From NCBI GenBank assembly GCA_030528525.1, contig JAUMYT010000009.1, positions 1 through 64,000 on the forward strand: a DNA stretch of 64,000 bases, read 5' to 3'. Positions 28,685-38,445 of the stretch are shown piece after piece. Both the position numbers and the translations under genes were made by a program. Each line of letters opens with the position of its first letter. Position 1 is the stretch's first letter. Under the pieces are notes generated by a model that saw nothing but the letters and a program-made list of their open reading frames with translations, searched no databases and was not told the DNA's origin. This stretch comes from Pasteurellaceae bacterium. GTDB taxonomy: Bacteria; Pseudomonadota; Gammaproteobacteria; Enterobacterales; Pasteurellaceae.

Positions 28685-30970
28685 TTAGAACTTCAGCTCC
28701 ACGTTCACACTATAATTACGTCCCGGCTGGGTGTAACGATCGGCAACCCCTTTTTGCACATTCGTTGCATCTGCACCAGTCCAATATTTTTTATTAAACA
28801 GATTGAACACCCCTGCACGAATTTCCAGATTGCGAATCGGTTTGTAATAGGCAGTTAAATCCCAAACACCATAACCAGGGGCAGTGAAGCGTTCGATTTT
28901 TCTCCCCCTCATGTCAATCTCTGGTTTGAAACGGCTACGGTTCTTATCCGCCCAACGGAATTTCACGCTTCCACCCCATTTATTCGATGTGTAAGCGAAA
29001 CCTACTACGCCATTAAGTGGTAAAGTCGTCTCAAGTGGTGCTTTAGTTTTGGCATGAAAGCCTTTCATCCATGCAACGGCATTGGTGAGTTGCCAGTTCT
29101 CGGCAAATTTCCATGTGGTAAACAGTTCTGCGCCGTAAATAATAACCTTATCTGCACTATTGCTATAAAAGGCATCAAAACATTTAGGGCAACGCTCTGA
29201 GTTAGGGGTATTGGTTGCTATCCAGAAGTTCTTGTATTGGTTGTAATACACATTAAGTTTGGTCTCAAAGGTATCACCACTGTAACGTAAGCCCGCATCA
29301 AAGTTGTTCGCTACTTCTGGCTTTAAACTTGGATTTGGAATCACAATATAGCCGCCACTTGAACGATCAATCCCGACACCCACAAGTTGTGGATCAGGCA
29401 GTTTTTTGCCATACGCATAACCAGCGGTAGCACTAAGTGTTTGTGTAATAGGTACGCTAAAGCGGATACTTGGTGATAAAGTGCGATAGGTTACGCCATT
29501 TTTGATCGCTGCTTGGCTGTTCTCTGACAACGTATCTTGTTGGCTAAAAGCAAATTTCAACCGATCACGCTGATAACGCAAGGCAAGATTTAAGCCCATT
29601 TGATTGGCAAAGGTCATTCTATCTTGAACGGCTAAACTGTAACTGGTGGTTTTCGCTTTTGGAAAAATTGCATGGTAGGTTTCAGGCAAACTTCCCGTAG
29701 TTGAGACACTGCCATCAGCAAGATAAGTGGTTTTATTTTTTGTATCGCCTTTAAGTCTACGTAAACTGTCTTGACGCACTTCAAGCAAACCGACAAGACG
29801 ATGCTGCACATTACCTGTAGCAAAATGCGATTTCAACTCAGTACGAGCACCTTCTATCTTATGACTAAAATAATTATTAGTGATGATTTCTTCATCATAA
29901 GTATCGCCCACTGATGGGCTATATTTACTCAATCCGTTAGTAGCATCATTAATACGCACTTTTTGCGAATAGCCCTGCACATTCACCTCATCTAACCAAC
30001 TAGACTGCGGAAAATAGCGATAAACCATGCTAATTCTATCTCGTTTAAATCGATCAAGCGCATTTTGGTTGGTGGATTGTTTCAGTACACGAATCCCCGT
30101 ACGAGGATTTGTACCAGATTGGCTTCCAATTAAATCCGAACGCAGAGTATTTACTTTGCGATCATAGTGTTCCAAGGTAAATTCTAAGCGATGGTTTCCA
30201 TGAGTAAAATTCACTTTTGCTAACAGATTATCGCCTTTACTCATTTGCTTATTTGAAGTGGTTTTCTGGCTGCCGTCTTTGTTATTATCAGCAAAATTTT
30301 CTGCTTCTTTACTATCACGCTGAGTAAGCATTAACAACCCTTCAGCAACAGAAGAGTAACCTGCTAAAAATGCCGTTTTAGAGTGACTGTGATAGGTACT
30401 ACGATAGCCATATTTCAACCCTGCCGCCACTGGTTTTTTCTCATTCACAAAATCAGATGGAGAATAGGTTCCCATGCCAACGCTTCCCCCTAATGCACCA
30501 TTACCATAAATCGCCGAGTTACCCGATTTATCAATTTCCACCTTTTTAACTGTTTCAATTTCAACAACATCTATGCCTAAACGAGTACTACGACTCACAG
30601 GTCCTGCGTCTTGGAAAGTTGGCGCAAGCGGGATACCATCGACACTCGTTTGAATGCGATCATTATCAATCCCTCGAATATTGTAACCCTGATGACCTGC
30701 TCGCATCGTATCTGAAATCACATCCACTGAGGGATCATACATCACGACATCGTCCATATTTTGCGCACCCGTCGCTTTTAGCTGGGCGTTATCCACAGTC
30801 GATTGTGTTTGTGTTGAAAATGGTTGCTGGCTGTCATAAACCACGACACTGATTGGGGAAAGTGTACTTGATGAACTCGCCAACCCTATACTGCTCACAA
30901 ACGACAAACCGATTGCATAAGAGAGCTGGGTTAATTTAAAGTGTTTGAAGGGGATAGCATGGCTTTGCAT
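28685..30970 (-). CDS. TonB-dependent receptor, hemoglobin/transferrin type
   Basis: A 761-aa outer-membrane receptor. A long signal region ends near LASSSS (about residue 35), followed by a TonB box (SPISVVVYD). The plug domain has MDDVVMYDPSVDV, GYNIRGIDNDRIQTSVDGIPL and GNGALGGSVGMGTYSP. A 22-strand barrel follows, with the family region GVFNLFNKKYWTGAD and a terminal NVELKF ending in Phe. It fits the hemoglobin/transferrin/lactoferrin receptor group; a CPKC disulfide motif near residue 595 sits in an outer loop. The true ligand (hemoglobin, haem or other) cannot be fixed. A Fur box stands just upstream. No CCAA-type phase tract is seen, unlike the Hgp receptors of Haemophilus influenzae. 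Confidence 0.88.
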   Translation of the reverse strand: MQSHAIPFKHFKLTQLSYAIGLSFVSSIGLASSSSTLSPISVVVYDSQQPFSTQTQSTVDNAQLKATGAQNMDDVVMYDPSVDVISDTMRAGHQGYNIRGIDNDRIQTSVDGIPLAPTFQDAGPVSRSTRLGIDVVEIETVKKVEIDKSGNSAIYGNGALGGSVGMGTYSPSDFVNEKKPVAAGLKYGYRSTYHSHSKTAFLAGYSSVAEGLLMLTQRDSKEAENFADNNKDGSQKTTSNKQMSKGDNLLAKVNFTHGNHRLEFTLEHYDRKVNTLRSDLIGSQSGTNPRTGIRVLKQSTNQNALDRFKRDRISMVYRYFPQSSWLDEVNVQGYSQKVRINDATNGLSKYSPSVGDTYDEEIITNNYFSHKIEGARTELKSHFATGNVQHRLVGLLEVRQDSLRRLKGDTKNKTTYLADGSVSTTGSLPETYHAIFPKAKTTSYSLAVQDRMTFANQMGLNLALRYQRDRLKFAFSQQDTLSENSQAAIKNGVTYRTLSPSIRFSVPITQTLSATAGYAYGKKLPDPQLVGVGIDRSSGGYIVIPNPSLKPEVANNFDAGLRYSGDTFETKLNVYYNQYKNFWIATNTPNSERCPKCFDAFYSNSADKVIIYGAELFTTWKFAENWQLTNAVAWMKGFHAKTKAPLETTLPLNGVVGFAYTSNKWGGSVKFRWADKNRSRFKPEIDMRGRKIERFTAPGYGVWDLTAYYKPIRNLEIRAGVFNLFNKKYWTGADATNVQKGVADRYTQPGRNYSVNVELKF

Positions 30971-31005
30971 GTTTCAATTCTCCTGTAAGCTGAAAACCAT
31001 TAAAT

Positions 31006-31024
31006 GAAAATGATTATCATTTTA
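31006..31024 (-). promoter_or_regulatory. Fur box of the TonB-dependent receptor gene
   Basis: The 19-nt site is a strong match to the Fur consensus, with the palindromic centre AAATGATTATCATTT, 35 nt before the receptor ATG. It predicts induction by iron limitation. Confidence 0.85.
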
Positions 31025-31204
31025 GTATATAAAATTAACAATTGAAACAATTCAGTATAAAAATTAACACCCCATACGAAGACTGCATTACAAAGCAGAA
31101 TGCGCTATAAGCCAAAGCAAATGCCATTCGACATGCTCTTTTCAGCAACGATGCAACTAAAAAATTCGTCTCTGGTTTGACCAGCAACGATACGCTTTCC
31201 CATA

Positions 31205-31232
31205 TATAAAATAAGCACGGTATTCCGTGCTT
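31205..31232 (-). terminator. folA terminator
   Basis: AAGCACGG and CCGTGCTT form a perfect 8-bp stem with a 4-nt loop followed on the minus strand by ATTTTATAT, 20 nt after the folA stop. The rest of the gap to the Fur box (31030-31200) shows no gene. Confidence 0.6.
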
Positions 31233-31252
31233 ACTTCATTTTTATAGCCTAA

Positions 31253-31741
31253 TCAGCTATTTTTCTGCCATACGATAAAACGACAGCGATAAGGATTTTG
31301 CTCATCAATGTCCGACCACTCTTCTGACACTTGTTGCCACGCCTGTTCATCAAACTCAAAAAAGGTATCTCCCTCAATCTCTGCCTGAATTTCGGTTAAA
31401 TAGAGCTTATCCGCCATTGGCAAAGCTTGCTTGAACAACTCCCCCCCACCGATAATCATAATTTCATTCGATTTTGCAAAATCTTTGGCTAACTCCACCC
31501 CTTGTAGCAGACTCTTTGCGGCATAGGCTCCCTCTACATTAAATTCGGAACGAGACAGAATAATATTTGGACGTTTGGGCAATAATCGCCCGATAGACTC
31601 ATACGTTTTTCTCCCCATAATCACTGGCTTGCCTAGCGTATTTTGTCTAAACCACGCCAAATCCACTGGTAAATGCCACGGCATTGTATTTTCTCTGCCA
31701 ATCACTTTATTTAAGGTTCTGGCGACAATAAGACTTATCAT
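31253..31741 (-). CDS. folA: Dihydrofolate reductase
   Basis: A 162-aa cytoplasmic enzyme that reduces dihydrofolate to tetrahydrofolate with NADPH. It has the canonical order ISLIVARTLNKVIGRENTMPWHLP (residues 2-25, Met20-loop region), Asp28 in DLAWFRQ as the catalytic acid, GRKTYESIG near 44 and IMIIGGGELF near 94 for NADPH binding. Length is that of chromosomal DHFRs. It is the target of trimethoprim. Single gene with its own terminator. Confidence 0.96.
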   Translation of the reverse strand: MISLIVARTLNKVIGRENTMPWHLPVDLAWFRQNTLGKPVIMGRKTYESIGRLLPKRPNIILSRSEFNVEGAYAAKSLLQGVELAKDFAKSNEIMIIGGGELFKQALPMADKLYLTEIQAEIEGDTFFEFDEQAWQQVSEEWSDIDEQNPYRCRFIVWQKNS

Positions 31742-31772
31742 GGTTGTTCTCCTCTGTTTGGAAGTGTCTATT

Positions 31773-31812
31773 ATACAAAAAACCGCTTACATCGCTGTAA
31801 GCGGTTTTCTGA
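31773..31812 (-). terminator. lysC terminator
   Basis: AAAACCGCTTAC (31779-31790) and GTAAGCGGTTTT (31796-31807) form a 12-bp stem with a 5-nt loop, and the minus strand runs into T residues. The arms contain AAGCGGT, resembling a pair of old-style uptake cores used as a terminator. Confidence 0.8.
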
Positions 31813-31829
31813 AGATGCGTCAGTAAAAA

Positions 31830-33182
31830 TTACTCAAACAACGCCGCATGCAAGGCATTTAAAATGTCATTCGCCTCTTCGCCTTTCACTAAGGTACACA
31901 CATTATTCGTACTTGCACCATAACTAATCAAACGCACGTTATAAGGCGACAGCGTTTCAAATAGCTGTTTTGCAATGCCTGCTTGGGTATGTAGGTGATT
32001 ACCAATAATCGCAATCAGGGCTAAATCCGTCTCTACCTTCACTTTGCACACGTCACGCAATTCAGCTAACAATTCTTCCGAGAGAATATCTAAACCTGAA
32101 GAGGCTGACCCTGTTTTATCAAGGGTTAACGCTACGCTGACTTCCGATGTGGTGACGACATCAACAGAAACGTGATGTTTGGCTAAAATCGCAAACACAT
32201 TGGCCAAAAAGCCTTGTGAATGCAACATACTGAGGCTAGATAACGTGAGCAAAATTTGGTTGCGACGTAGAGCCAACGCTCGGAAAGTTGGGCGTGGCTG
32301 TGGATCACGTGTGACCCAAGTGCCGCCTTGCTCTGGGGCTTTGCTTGAACCGACAAACACAGGAATATCGCTACGCACCGCAGGCAATAATGTCGCAGGG
32401 TGAAGCACTTTCGCCCCGAAAGTTGCCATTTCTGCTGCTTCGCTGAAACTGATGGTGTCAATCCGTTTGGCAGCAGGCACCACACGAGGATCGGTAGTGT
32501 AAATACCGGGTACGTCTGTCCAAATTAGCACATCTTTGGCGTTAAGCACTTCGGCAAGTAGTGCCGCAGAATAATCGCTACCGCCACGCCCTAACGTGGT
32601 GGTTTTGCCTTCCTCATCACGTCCGATAAAGCCTTGTGTAATCACTACGTTGCCTTCAGCTAATAATGGCTTAATCACCGCCCTGGCTTGTTCAACGGTT
32701 TTTTCATCGTTTGGTGCCGCTTTGCCAAAATGGCTGTCGGTTGCCACCACATCACGCACATCGACCCACACCGCAGGGAAATTTTGCTCCTTGAGTAATT
32801 GCGTGAAAATACGTGTGGACATCATCTCGCCTTGGCAGATGATCTCATCGGTAAGGGAAAGCGAATTGGCAATGCTTGCGGATTCTGCAAGCACTTCAAT
32901 ATGATGCAAGATCTTCTCAATCTCGTCTGAAATCGCCTCTGGCTGTTTGAGCTTCTCAATAATCGCATATTGAATCGCACGCACCGCCTGTACAATTTCT
33001 TGGCGGCGTTCAAGCTCACAACCATTGGCGAGTTCCACTAAATAGTTCGTGACCCCAGCAGAGGCTGAAAGGACAACAACACGGGTGTTGATATCCGCAG
33101 TAACAATTTTGGCACAGGCAGACATCGCTTCAAAATTGGCAACGCTCGTCCCCCCAAATTTTGCAACCGAAAGATTGGACAT
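31830..33182 (-). CDS. lysC: Lysine-sensitive aspartokinase III
   Basis: A 450-aa cytoplasmic kinase for the first step from aspartate to lysine, threonine and methionine. The kinase domain opens with LSVAKFGGTSVANF, contains GFIGRDEEGKTTTLGRGGSDYSAA near 207 and ends before two ACT domains (LSMLHSQGFLANVFAILAKHHVSVDVV near 316; ALIAIIGNHLHTQAGIAKQLFETL near 388) that bind lysine. Length equals E. coli LysC. The reading frame is open another 46 codons upstream to 33320, but the start at 33182 is set by homology. No lysine riboswitch core could be found in the leader. Confidence 0.93.
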   Translation of the reverse strand: MSNLSVAKFGGTSVANFEAMSACAKIVTADINTRVVVLSASAGVTNYLVELANGCELERRQEIVQAVRAIQYAIIEKLKQPEAISDEIEKILHHIEVLAESASIANSLSLTDEIICQGEMMSTRIFTQLLKEQNFPAVWVDVRDVVATDSHFGKAAPNDEKTVEQARAVIKPLLAEGNVVITQGFIGRDEEGKTTTLGRGGSDYSAALLAEVLNAKDVLIWTDVPGIYTTDPRVVPAAKRIDTISFSEAAEMATFGAKVLHPATLLPAVRSDIPVFVGSSKAPEQGGTWVTRDPQPRPTFRALALRRNQILLTLSSLSMLHSQGFLANVFAILAKHHVSVDVVTTSEVSVALTLDKTGSASSGLDILSEELLAELRDVCKVKVETDLALIAIIGNHLHTQAGIAKQLFETLSPYNVRLISYGASTNNVCTLVKGEEANDILNALHAALFE

Positions 33183-33393
33183 TCTTGGTATTTTTCCTAT
33201 GTAAAAAGAAGATAAAACGCAAATTCCGTGCGATAACTCATCGCTTGCGGAAAATGACACCAGCGTCCTGACTACGTCAGAAACGGTTGTCTTGATAACT
33301 TTTTTTGATGTTGATGTCAAATAAAATTAAGGCATTTGTCGTGAAATAACAGCACCTGCTTAATAAATCATCAATAAGCGGTAGATCCAGCTT

Positions 33394-33422
33394 TTGCTTT
33401 TGCCGTTTGATTACTCTAGAAT
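33394..33422 (+). promoter_or_regulatory. Candidate mepA promoter
   Basis: TTGCTT (33394-33399), 17-nt spacer, TAGAAT (33417-33422), 30 nt before the first mepA ATG. Confidence 0.5.
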
Positions 33423-33451
33423 ACCTCGTCCAAATCACCTGAGAGAATGAA

Positions 33452-34273
33452 ATGATGAGAAATGCCTTTTTATTGCTGTTTGTATTCGGTATTGCCACCG
33501 CTTCCGCCACCCCGTGGGAAAAAATTAAAGCACCTGTGGCAGGGCAAAGCCAATCCATTGGCGGATACAGCAACGGTTGTATTATCGGGGCACAACCGCT
33601 GGCGTTAAAAGGCGAAGGCTACCAAGTGATTCGTTCCATTAAAAACCGCTATTACGGACACCCACAACTGCTCAGTTATTTGCAGAATTTAGGCAGAAAC
33701 GCCAAAGCTGCGGGCATTCCGCCGATTTTAATCGGCGATATGGGAATGCCTGCAGGCGGACGTTTTTCATCAGGTCACGCCAGCCACCAAACGGGTTTAG
33801 ATGCCGACATTTGGTTGCGTTTCGGGCCAATGGACGATGCCACCGCCCGCAACCCTGCAGGCTTGGCGACCATTATGGTCAATCGTGCCACTCAAGTGGT
33901 GGACGAACGTTTGTGGACAGCAAACCACACTAAATTATTAAAATTAGCGGCATCTGATCCGAGAGTCGATCGCATTTTCGTCAACCCTGCAATCAAAGTA
34001 AAACTGTGTAACACGGCGGGCAACGATCGCAACTGGTTGCGAAAAATCCGTCCGTGGTACGCCCACGATTCCCACTTCCACGTGCGTTTAGCTTGCCCAG
34101 CCGATGCTGCTCATTGTGAAAATCAAGCCCCTGTGCCGATGGGCGATGGCTGTGGTGCAGAGCTGGCTTCGTGGTTTGAACCCGCCAAACCGTCCAGCAC
34201 CCCGAAATCGAAATCCTTGCCCCAACCGCCACAACTTTGCCAAATGTTGCTTTCTCAACAGGGTGTCAACTAA
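33452..34273 (+). CDS. mepA: Penicillin-insensitive murein endopeptidase
   Basis: A 273-aa periplasmic LAS-type metallopeptidase that cuts D-Ala-meso-DAP cross-links. A signal peptide ends at about residue 20 (TASATP). The zinc/catalytic signature is GRFSSGHASHQTGLDADIWL near residue 106, and the second motif is the HDSHFHVRLACP stretch near 208. Conserved cysteines appear in GYSNGCI, LCNT and near the C-terminus. Two adjacent ATGs (33452, 33455) are possible; GAGAG lies 6-9 nt upstream. The C-terminal tail is rich in Pro and Ser. Confidence 0.93.
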   Translation: MMRNAFLLLFVFGIATASATPWEKIKAPVAGQSQSIGGYSNGCIIGAQPLALKGEGYQVIRSIKNRYYGHPQLLSYLQNLGRNAKAAGIPPILIGDMGMPAGGRFSSGHASHQTGLDADIWLRFGPMDDATARNPAGLATIMVNRATQVVDERLWTANHTKLLKLAASDPRVDRIFVNPAIKVKLCNTAGNDRNWLRKIRPWYAHDSHFHVRLACPADAAHCENQAPVPMGDGCGAELASWFEPAKPSSTPKSKSLPQPPQLCQMLLSQQGVN

Positions 34274-34283
34274 TTTTGTCAGT

Positions 34284-34354
34284 GCAAGGGGGCAGATCTG
34301 AACGAAAAAGTGCAAATGCTTTTTGCATTTTCTCGGCGTTTCTCACCCCCTTGC
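34284..34354. repeat. Inverted pair of uptake-sequence-like elements
   Basis: Plus copy 34284-34316 (GCAAGGGGGCAGATC, TGCAAA) and minus copy 34321-34354 (GCAAGGGGGTGAGAAA, AATGCAAAA) face each other just after mepA and could fold into a long stem acting as its terminator. Confidence 0.8.
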
Positions 34355-34382
34355 AAAGCAGGAATTTTAGGGAGAAAGCAGC

Positions 34383-36302
34383 GTGAGACTCTTTATCGCC
34401 GAAAAACCGAGCCTTGGGCGAGCGATTGCCCAAGTGTTGCCGAAACCGCATCAAAACAAAGATGGCTACATTGAATGTGGCGACGGTAATGTGGTGACGT
34501 GGTGTATCGGGCATTTGCTCGAACAAGCCGAGCCAGACGCTTACGATGAACGCTTCAAGCTGTGGCGATTTGAACATCTGCCGATCATTCCACAACAATG
34601 GAAGTGGAGCCCCAAAAAGCAAACACTCAAGCAATTTAAGGTGGTTGAGCGGTTGATTAAGCAGGCAACCACGCTTGTCCACGCAGGAGACCCCGACCGT
34701 GAAGGGCAGTTGCTGGTGGACGAAGTGTTCAGCTATCTCAATCTGCCACCCGAACGCAAAGCCCAAATTCAGCGTTGTCTAATCAGCGATTTGAACCCCA
34801 GTGCGGTGCAAAAAGCCATCGACAAATTGCAATTTAACCGTGATTTTATTCCGCTTGCGACCTCTGCCCTTGCCCGTGCTAGAGCCGACTGGCTTTACGG
34901 CATCAATATGACTCGTGCTTATACTTTGCAAGGCAAGCGAGCAGGCTATCAGGGCGTGTTGTCAGTCGGGCGAGTACAAACGCCCGTGCTTGGGCTGATT
35001 GTGCGGCGAGATTTGGAGATCGAAAATTTCGTGCCGAAGGACTATTTTGAAGTCTTGGCTCATATCATCGTGCCAGACACCCAAGAACGCTTTACCGCTC
35101 AATGGCAACCAAGCAAGGCGTGCGAAGATTATCAGGATGAAGAAGGGCGTGTGCTTTCCCGTGCCTTAGCGGAAAATGTGCTCAAACGGATTGAAAATCA
35201 GCCCGCAGTCGTTACTGATTATCAAGATAAAATCGAAACAGAAACCGCTCCGCTGCCGTATTCGCTTTCTGTGTTGCAAATTGATGCCGCACGGCGTTAC
35301 GGCTTGTCCGCTCAGGCGGTGTTGGATATTTGTCAAAAATTGTATGAAACCCACAAGCTCATCACCTATCCCCGTTCCGACAACCGCTATTTGCCGAATG
35401 AGCATTTTGCCGAGCGGTTTAAAGTGATGGCGGCGATTGCTCATCATCTTCCCGAGTACGCCGAAAAGCCCGAAGTGGTGGAGGTGAATCGCAAAAATCG
35501 CTGCTGGAACGACAGCAAAGTCGAAGCCCACCACGCCATTATCCCCACCACACGCCAAGGCAAGGTGCAACTGACCGAAAACGAACGGCGGATTTATCAG
35601 CTCATCGCTCGCCAATACCTGCTGCAATTCTGCCCTGATGCCGAATATCGCAAAGGCAGAATTGAGCTGAATATCGCAGGCGGAAAATTTGTCGCCCAAG
35701 CACGCAACTTGATTGTCTCTGGCTGGAAAGCCTTGCTCGGCAAGGAAGATAGCGATGAAATCGTTGAGCCGCTGTTGCCTGTGGTCAAAAAAGATCAGGC
35801 ATTGCATTGCGAACGGGGCGAAATCCAGAGCAAGAAAACGCAACCACCTCGCTATTTCACCGATGCGACTTTGCTTTCTGCGATGACAGGCATCGCACGA
35901 TTTGTGCAAGATAAACAACTGAAAAAAGTGCTACGAGAAACAGACGGACTTGGCACCGAAGCGACCCGTGCGAGCATCATTGAACTGCTGTTTAAACGGG
36001 GTTTTCTGATCAAAAAAGGCAGACACATTCACAGCACCGAGGCAGGCAGAACGCTCATTGCCGCTTTACCCGAAAGTGCCACCCTGCCCGATATGACCGC
36101 CCATTGGGAAATGCAGCTGACCAATATCAGCAAAAAACAGGCGAGTTATCAGCAATTTATGCAAGATCTCAACCAACGCTTGCCCGAATTGTTACGTTCG
36201 CCTAATGCACAAATTTTGCAGAATTTGTCCAAGATCTCACCCCTTGCATCGACCAAACCACGCTATACTCGGGCAAAATTGGCTAAAACTGATGAAAAAT
36301 AA
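34383..36302 (+). CDS. topB: DNA topoisomerase III
   Basis: A 639-aa type IA topoisomerase that decatenates replication intermediates. The Toprim domain begins at the N-terminus ([14 protein letters not shown]) with its acidic motif in [15 protein letters not shown] near residue 104. The active-site Tyr lies in [14 protein letters not shown] near 330, followed by [13 protein letters not shown] near 522. The start is GTG behind AGGGAG. The last 30 residues are variable, encoded in part by an uptake-sequence-like element ([14 protein letters not shown]), and lack the long basic tail of E. coli TopB. Confidence 0.95.
   Translation: MRLFIAEKPSLGRAIAQVLPKPHQNKDGYIECGDGNVVTWCIGHLLEQAEPDAYDERFKLWRFEHLPIIPQQWKWSPKKQTLKQFKVVERLIKQATTLVHAGDPDREGQLLVDEVFSYLNLPPERKAQIQRCLISDLNPSAVQKAIDKLQFNRDFIPLATSALARARADWLYGINMTRAYTLQGKRAGYQGVLSVGRVQTPVLGLIVRRDLEIENFVPKDYFEVLAHIIVPDTQERFTAQWQPSKACEDYQDEEGRVLSRALAENVLKRIENQPAVVTDYQDKIETETAPLPYSLSVLQIDAARRYGLSAQAVLDICQKLYETHKLITYPRSDNRYLPNEHFAERFKVMAAIAHHLPEYAEKPEVVEVNRKNRCWNDSKVEAHHAIIPTTRQGKVQLTENERRIYQLIARQYLLQFCPDAEYRKGRIELNIAGGKFVAQARNLIVSGWKALLGKEDSDEIVEPLLPVVKKDQALHCERGEIQSKKTQPPRYFTDATLLSAMTGIARFVQDKQLKKVLRETDGLGTEATRASIIELLFKRGFLIKKGRHIHSTEAGRTLIAALPESATLPDMTAHWEMQLTNISKKQASYQQFMQDLNQRLPELLRSPNAQILQNLSKISPLASTKPRYTRAKLAKTDEK
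36213..36246 (-). repeat. Uptake-sequence-like element in the topB C-terminal tail
   Basis: On the minus strand: GCAAGGGGTGAGATCTTGG then ATTCTGCAAAA. It encodes residues around 616 of TopB. Confidence 0.65.
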
Positions 36303-36377
36303 ATCGAACATGCCGATTTTCATAAAATCCCCTTGCAAGCCTAGCCAGAACCCGATATGATGCACGCCATCGAAACA

Positions 36378-36404
36378 AATTCCGCATCTGCGGAATTTTA
36401 TTTT
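36378..36404 (+). terminator. topB terminator
   Basis: AATTCCGCA and TGCGGAATT form a 9-bp stem with a 2-nt loop, followed by TTATTTT, between topB and secG. Confidence 0.75.
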
Positions 36405-36426
36405 GAACAGAATTTAAGAGTGAACA

Positions 36427-36759
36427 ATGTTAATTAACTTACTAACTATTGCTTATCTCGTTGTTGCCGTATTTTTAGTTGGATTTATCCTAATTCAACA
36501 AGGAAAAGGAGCTGATGCAGGGGCATCATTCGGTGCAGGTGCTGCAGGAACCGTATTCGGTTCAGCAGGTTCAGCCAACTTCTTATCCAGAACAACAGCG
36601 ATTTTAGCCGTTATTTTTTTCAGTATCAGCTTAGTAATTGGCAACTTAAATGCAGATTCCACTGCACCAAAAAGCCAATTTGAAGATTTAAGCGGTGTGC
36701 AACAAAAAATTGAACAAGTTGCCCCAGCCAAAACAGAAAATAGCGACATTCCGCAATAA
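36427..36759 (+). CDS. secG: Preprotein translocase subunit SecG
   Basis: A 110-aa inner-membrane subunit of the SecYEG channel that assists SecA-driven export. Two membrane helices are seen (residues 2-24 and about 55-74), joined by the family loop [20 protein letters not shown] with [17 protein letters not shown]. The C-terminal tail is polar. As in E. coli, a tRNA-Leu gene follows directly, so the layout is conserved. Confidence 0.95.
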   Translation: MLINLLTIAYLVVAVFLVGFILIQQGKGADAGASFGAGAAGTVFGSAGSANFLSRTTAILAVIFFSISLVIGNLNADSTAPKSQFEDLSGVQQKIEQVAPAKTENSDIPQ

Positions 36760-36769
36760 TACAAATTCA

Positions 36770-36855
36770 GCTCTGGTGGTGGAATTGGTAGACACGCTAT
36801 CTTGAGGGGGTAGTGTCCAGAGGATGTGCGAGTTCGAGTCTCGCCCAGAGCACCA
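36770..36855 (+). tRNA. tRNA-Leu (GAG)
   Basis: An 86-nt class II tRNA with encoded CCA. Acceptor arms GCTCTGG and CCAGAGC pair fully; the anticodon arm CTATCTTGAGGGGGTAG shows anticodon GAG; a long variable arm and GAGTTCGAGTCTC T-arm follow. It is the integration neighbour of the decayed integrase gene downstream. Confidence 0.96.
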
Positions 36856-36966
36856 AACATAGAAATCAAGAGATTTCAAAACAACCCAAAAGCCTTGTAA
36901 ACACAAGGATTTTTTCATATCTGACTACTCTCAAGAACTCACAAAACATCATAAGAACCTAGAAAT

Positions 36967-37031
36967 TTTGTACCATACTTTGTACCATATAAAAAACGGT
37001 GGTACAAAATCAAAATGGCGTATGGTACAAA
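36967..37031. repeat. TTTGTACCATA repeats upstream of the integrase remnant
   Basis: Direct copies of TTTGTACCATA at about 36967 and 36979 and inverted forms GGTGGTACAAAA (36999) and TATGGTACAAA (37021). They lie between tRNA-Leu and the integrase start and look like integrase arm-type or excisionase sites. Confidence 0.6.
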
Positions 37032-38276
37032 TGGCAAAGCTGAAAATTAAAACCGACACACAAATCAAAGCATTGAAGAAATCGGGCGGTTATGTGAATG
37101 ATGATCGCTTTTCGGTGGATAGCGTTCGTAATTTGTATCTGTTCTATTATGCAAAAACCGAGCGGAAAGTTTTCTATTTTCGCTATGCTCACCCTATCAC
37201 TAAATCACGCCTTAATTTGCTGATGGGCGAATATCCAAGCCTTAGCCTTTCGAAAGCGGTAAAATTGGCGGTGGATTACAACGAGATGATAAAGCAAGGG
37301 ATTGACCAAAAGCCGAAGTTGCACGCCTTGAACAAGAGCAACAGAGCAAAATTCACGATACTTTCTATAACCTTGCAGAGAGCTATTTCAATGGTATTTA
37401 TCAACAGAAAGCCAAGAATGACGACACAAGGGCGAAGAATTGGGCAAGATTGGAAAAGCATATATTCCCGTTTATTGGTTCTCTTCACGTTGCAGAAATC
37501 AAAGTAAAAACCCTTGTGAGCGTTTATGAACGAGTGGCAGACCGCAGTAGTACCTTGAAAAAACTTCATCAGCTAGTGCAGTAATGGATCACGCTATCAC
37601 AAAGGGCGTTATTGACGATCATAACTGCAGGCTTGCAATTAAGAGCTTTTACATCAAACCAAGCACACCACACCCAACCATAAAGCAAGACGAAATCAGC
37701 ACGCTTTTTACTGATTTAAACGCCGCCAAGACTACCCCACAAACCTATTTACTGATCTGTTTTAGTTTTCTCACCGCTTTACGCCAAAAAGAAGCGGTAA
37801 ATGCTCAATGGGCAGAGTTCGATTTCAAGGCGAAGTTGTGGCATATCCCAAAGGAACGAATGAAAGGACAGGCAGACAAGAAACGCCCACACACAATCCC
37901 ACTATCACGCCAAGCTTTGCAGATTTTAGCCATAATGAAACCCCTTGCAGGCGATAGCCCTTTTGTCTTTGTCGACAGAGATGGCAAAAGCCCGATGAAC
38001 GAATCAACGGTAAACGTGGCACTAAAACGCAATGGCTACAAAGGGCGGTTAGTTGCTCACGGTATAAGGGCGTTTATTAAGACATTTCTAGCTAGTCAAA
38101 AGGTGGATCGCAATGTGTCCGAGTGTGTTTTAGCTCACTTGTTAGCAGGTGGCGATGACTTAGAAAACACCTATAACCGCTATGATTACCTTGAAGAACG
38201 TAAGGAAGCAATGCAGATGATCGCCGACCATTTAGAAAATCACGGAATGAGAATAAAACCGCTTGATACTGTTTAA
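37031..38276 (+). pseudogene. Frameshifted P4-type tyrosine integrase
   Basis: A tyrosine recombinase broken into three reading frames. Frame 1 (37031 to about 37310) encodes the arm-binding domain (KIKTDTQIKALKKSGGYVND, LNLLMGEYPSLSLSKAVKLA). Frame 2 (about 37310-37581) continues as ARLEQEQQSKIHDTFYNLAE to AEIKVKTLVSVYERVADRSS. Frame 3 (37584-38276) carries the catalytic domain: Arg in FLTALRQKEAVNAQWAEFD, HGIRA and Tyr in NTYNRYDYLEERKEAM. HGIRAFIKT deviates from the usual HGLRATFST. At least two frameshifts make it inactive. Position beside tRNA-Leu fits a former island integration at that tRNA; no second attachment copy was found in the window. Confidence 0.85.
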
Positions 38277-38431
38277 AATATCAGTACAATTCAGAAGTAA
38301 TCAACAAACATCACAAGACTAATTTGTGATATTCCTATTTGTGTGGATAGTGGCGGACTAATTACCCGACACGACAAGGGGAAAGCCCTTTATTTCCCTT
38401 TCCACACGCTCACGATAAAGGGCAACGCAAA

Positions 38432-38440
38432 GGGGGGGGG
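38432..38440 (+). repeat. G9 tract at the ribosome-binding site
   Basis: Nine G residues end 5 nt before the ATG at 38446 and stand where the Shine-Dalgarno sequence should be. Length changes could alter translation. Confidence 0.6.
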
Positions 38441-38445
38441 TTTTT

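Noticed and set aside
33183..33440. Lysine riboswitch upstream of lysC
   Set aside because: The conserved core segments of the lysine riboswitch could not be recognised on the minus strand; only generic hairpins are present.
35166..35918. 250-codon reading frame antisense to topB
   Set aside because: It is the shadow of a strongly conserved topoisomerase gene, with no ribosome site or recognisable domain.
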